Shown: positions 62,825 to 64,000 of the stretch, one piece after another
How the letters are laid out: every line of letters begins with the position of its first letter
Numbering within the stretch: the first letter of the stretch is position 1
DNA from: Porticoccus sp038143955
GTDB lineage: Bacteria; Pseudomonadota; Gammaproteobacteria; Pseudomonadales; Porticoccaceae
DNA: 64,000 nt
Reading direction: 5' to 3'
Assembly: GCA_038143955.1 (NCBI GenBank)
Contig: JAYQMT010000005.1
Span: 558,001 to 622,000 of the forward strand
Notes under the pieces: model-generated
Seen by the model: only the letters and a program-made list of their open reading frames with translations
Databases searched by the model: none
Told to the model about the DNA's origin: nothing
Position numbers and translations under genes: made by a program

Positions 62825-63696
62825 CTTTAGCATCATATTTTGTTGAGTAAGTTAACTTTGAAAGCAACGAAGCGAGGGTATCACGCATCTTGCTTCTAGC
62901 TACAATCATATCAATAGCGCCATGCTCAAGAAGGAACTCAGCACGCTGAAAACCTTTTGGGAGTTTCTGACGGATAGTTTGCTCGATAATATTTGGACCT
63001 GCAAAGCCAGCTCTTGCATTAGGCTCTGCAATATTAATATCGCCAAGTAATGCGAGACTTGCTGATACCCCACCATATACTGGGTCTGTCATTACAGATA
63101 CATAAGGAATACTATTAACTTTTAGCTTTTCTATGACTGCACTTGTCTTCGCCATCTGCATTAATGAAATCAGCGCTTCTTGCATACGCGCGCCACCAGT
63201 TGCTGAAAAACAAATTAAGGGAGTTTTTTGCTCAAGAGCCATGTGTGCAGCGCGTGTAAAGCGCTCGCCAACAACATAACCCATAGATCCACCATGAAAC
63301 GTAAATTGAACGCCACCACAATAACAGGAATGTCCTTTAGAGTTCCTTTAAAAATGCAATTAAGGCATCATCCTCTCCTGTAAGCTTTTGTGCCTCTGTT
63401 AATCTATCTTTATATTTCTTAACATCTTTAAATTTAAGTCGATCAATAGGTTTCACTTCGGTTGCTATCTCTTGACGATTATTTTTATCCAAGAAAATAT
63501 CAATCCTTTTTCTTGCACTTATTCTTATATGATGTTGGCATTTTGGACAAACAAATAGATTTTTTTCGAGTTCTGGGCGATACAAAGGCGAACTACATTT
63601 CGGGCATTTTGTCCAAATACCCTCAGGAACATTTTGGGTGCGGTCCTTTACCTTTGTAGCAGGACCCTTAGGTCGAATCTTTTCCAGCCAGCTCAT
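62802..63696 (-). CDS. accD: Acetyl-CoA carboxylase carboxyltransferase subunit beta (frame broken twice)
   Basis: Beta subunit of the carboxyltransferase that makes malonyl-CoA for lipid synthesis. A zinc ribbon (CPKCSSPLYRPELE, then FVCPKCQHH) lies at about residues 31-55. The catalytic core includes GGARMQEALISLMQMAKTS and AEPNARAGFAGPNII. Breaks: A5 at 63350-63354 (missing base; AFFKGTLKDIPV) and A3 at 63303-63305 (missing base; FNFTFHGGSMGYVVGERF). Repaired length 298 residues. It overlaps folC. Confidence 0.93.
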
Positions 63697-63726
63697 AGTA
63701 ATTCTCGTTTCATAAATATATTAATA

Positions 63727-64000
63727 TTATTTATCAAGGGCGCTTCTTATGTCGCTTATAATTCTAGAGACTGCATCAGCATATACTGCAGGCTCAATTT
63801 CTTTGTTTGGGCAAGTTCTGCAATTTTCTTAACTATAGCGCTACCGACTACTACACCGTTTGATATGTCAGCAACAGCCTTTGCTGTTTCTCCATCTTTT
63901 ATTCCAAAACCAACGCACACAGGCAGTTTGGTTAGCGATTGGATGTTACTAACATGCTTTTGCACCGAATCAATTACTAAATTTTCAGCACCAGTAACAC
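63727..64000 (-). CDS. trpA: Tryptophan synthase alpha chain, C-terminal part (frame broken once; 5' end outside window)
   Basis: Cleaves indoleglycerol phosphate. The C-terminal third is seen: GVTGAENLVIDSV, then LPVCVGFGIKDGETA and NGVVVGSAIVKKI, the phosphate-binding part of the TIM barrel. One base is missing in a T3 run (63798-63800); repaired, the tail reads KKIEPAVYADAVSRIISDIR and stops at 63727. accD follows, as is common in gammaproteobacteria. Confidence 0.92.

Noticed and set aside
1788..64000. Programmed ribosomal frameshifting or selective gene decay as cause of the many broken genes
   Set aside because: The breaks fall in ordinary runs of any phase, go in both directions, lack slippery heptamers with structures as a class, and hit essential genes; sequence error is simpler.
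1..64000. CRISPR arrays, tRNA and rRNA genes, intact insertion sequences
   Set aside because: I looked in all intergenic stretches and found no regular spaced repeats, no cloverleaf with a CCA-type end, and no transposase frame.

Overview
The window reads as one AT-rich chromosome segment of a marine, proteorhodopsin-bearing gammaproteobacterium. The housekeeping order (rpoE-rseA-lepA-lepB-rnc-era-recO-acpS with nadB divergent from rpoE; trpA-accD-folC-SPOR-cvpA-purF-metZ; sdhE next to ygfZ; guaB-guaA-xseA) is gammaproteobacterial. The low GC look, tight operons and the blue-type proteorhodopsin with a crtEIBY-blh cassette suggest a SAR86-like or similar streamlined surface-ocean lineage. That placement is inference. 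PyrE and the heme A synthase look alphaproteobacterial in type.

Region by region. 1-1.8 kb: C-terminal part of glutathione reductase, an almost featureless gap, and a 1-Cys peroxiredoxin. 1.8-8.8 kb (minus strand): the light-energy cassette, in transcription order blue-type proteorhodopsin, terminator, xanthorhodopsin-like rhodopsin, terminator, crtE, crtI, crtB, crtY, blh; it codes for a complete route from C15/C20 prenyl diphosphates to retinal plus two different proton-pumping opsins. 9.2-11.3 kb: pyrE and bioA on the plus strand. 11.3-25.7 kb (minus): trpS, apeB, uppP, tsaB, hemH, adk, mazG, cysM, acpS, recO, era, rnc, lepB, lepA, rseA, rpoE. 25.8-32.1 kb (mostly plus): nadB, sdhE (minus), ygfZ, a small membrane protein, ung (minus), yciB, heme A synthase, a monohaem cytochrome c. 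32.1-39 kb (minus): purL, tadA, a DUF457 membrane protein, a dicarboxylate-type symporter. 39.1-41.4 kb: a decayed tyrosine recombinase beside a surface-polysaccharide acyltransferase, the only clear sign of mobile DNA. 41.6-44.7 kb (minus): guaA and guaB. 44.9-53.8 kb (plus): xseA, a lipoprotein M3 oligopeptidase, then an oligopeptide ABC transporter oppA-oppB-oppC-oppDF, with the 4.5S SRP RNA gene in between on the minus strand. 53.8-64 kb (mostly minus): dbpA, a small lipoprotein, msrA, a glutathione transferase (plus), metZ, purF, cvpA, a SPOR protein, folC, accD and the start-truncated trpA.

A striking property of the record is that about half of the genes, including essential ones (era, acpS, trpS, accD, folC, guaA), are broken by one-base indels, almost all inside A/T or G/C homopolymer runs; I could rejoin each by adding or removing one base (50 sites by hand, about 30 genes). 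Because essential genes are hit as often as others, I treat these as sequencing or assembly errors and annotate each gene over its full restored span. Two in-frame stops (oppC, glutathione transferase) are of a different kind.

The most interesting biology is the paired, differently tuned rhodopsins (Gln versus Leu at the spectral tuning site) separated by intrinsic terminators and followed by the retinal pathway. Also notable are a ferrochelatase with a cysteine-rich insert, a geranylgeranyl diphosphate synthase with an eroded second aspartate motif, and a nested inverted repeat upstream of the opp operon. I saw no CRISPR array, no tRNA or rRNA gene and no intact mobile element.
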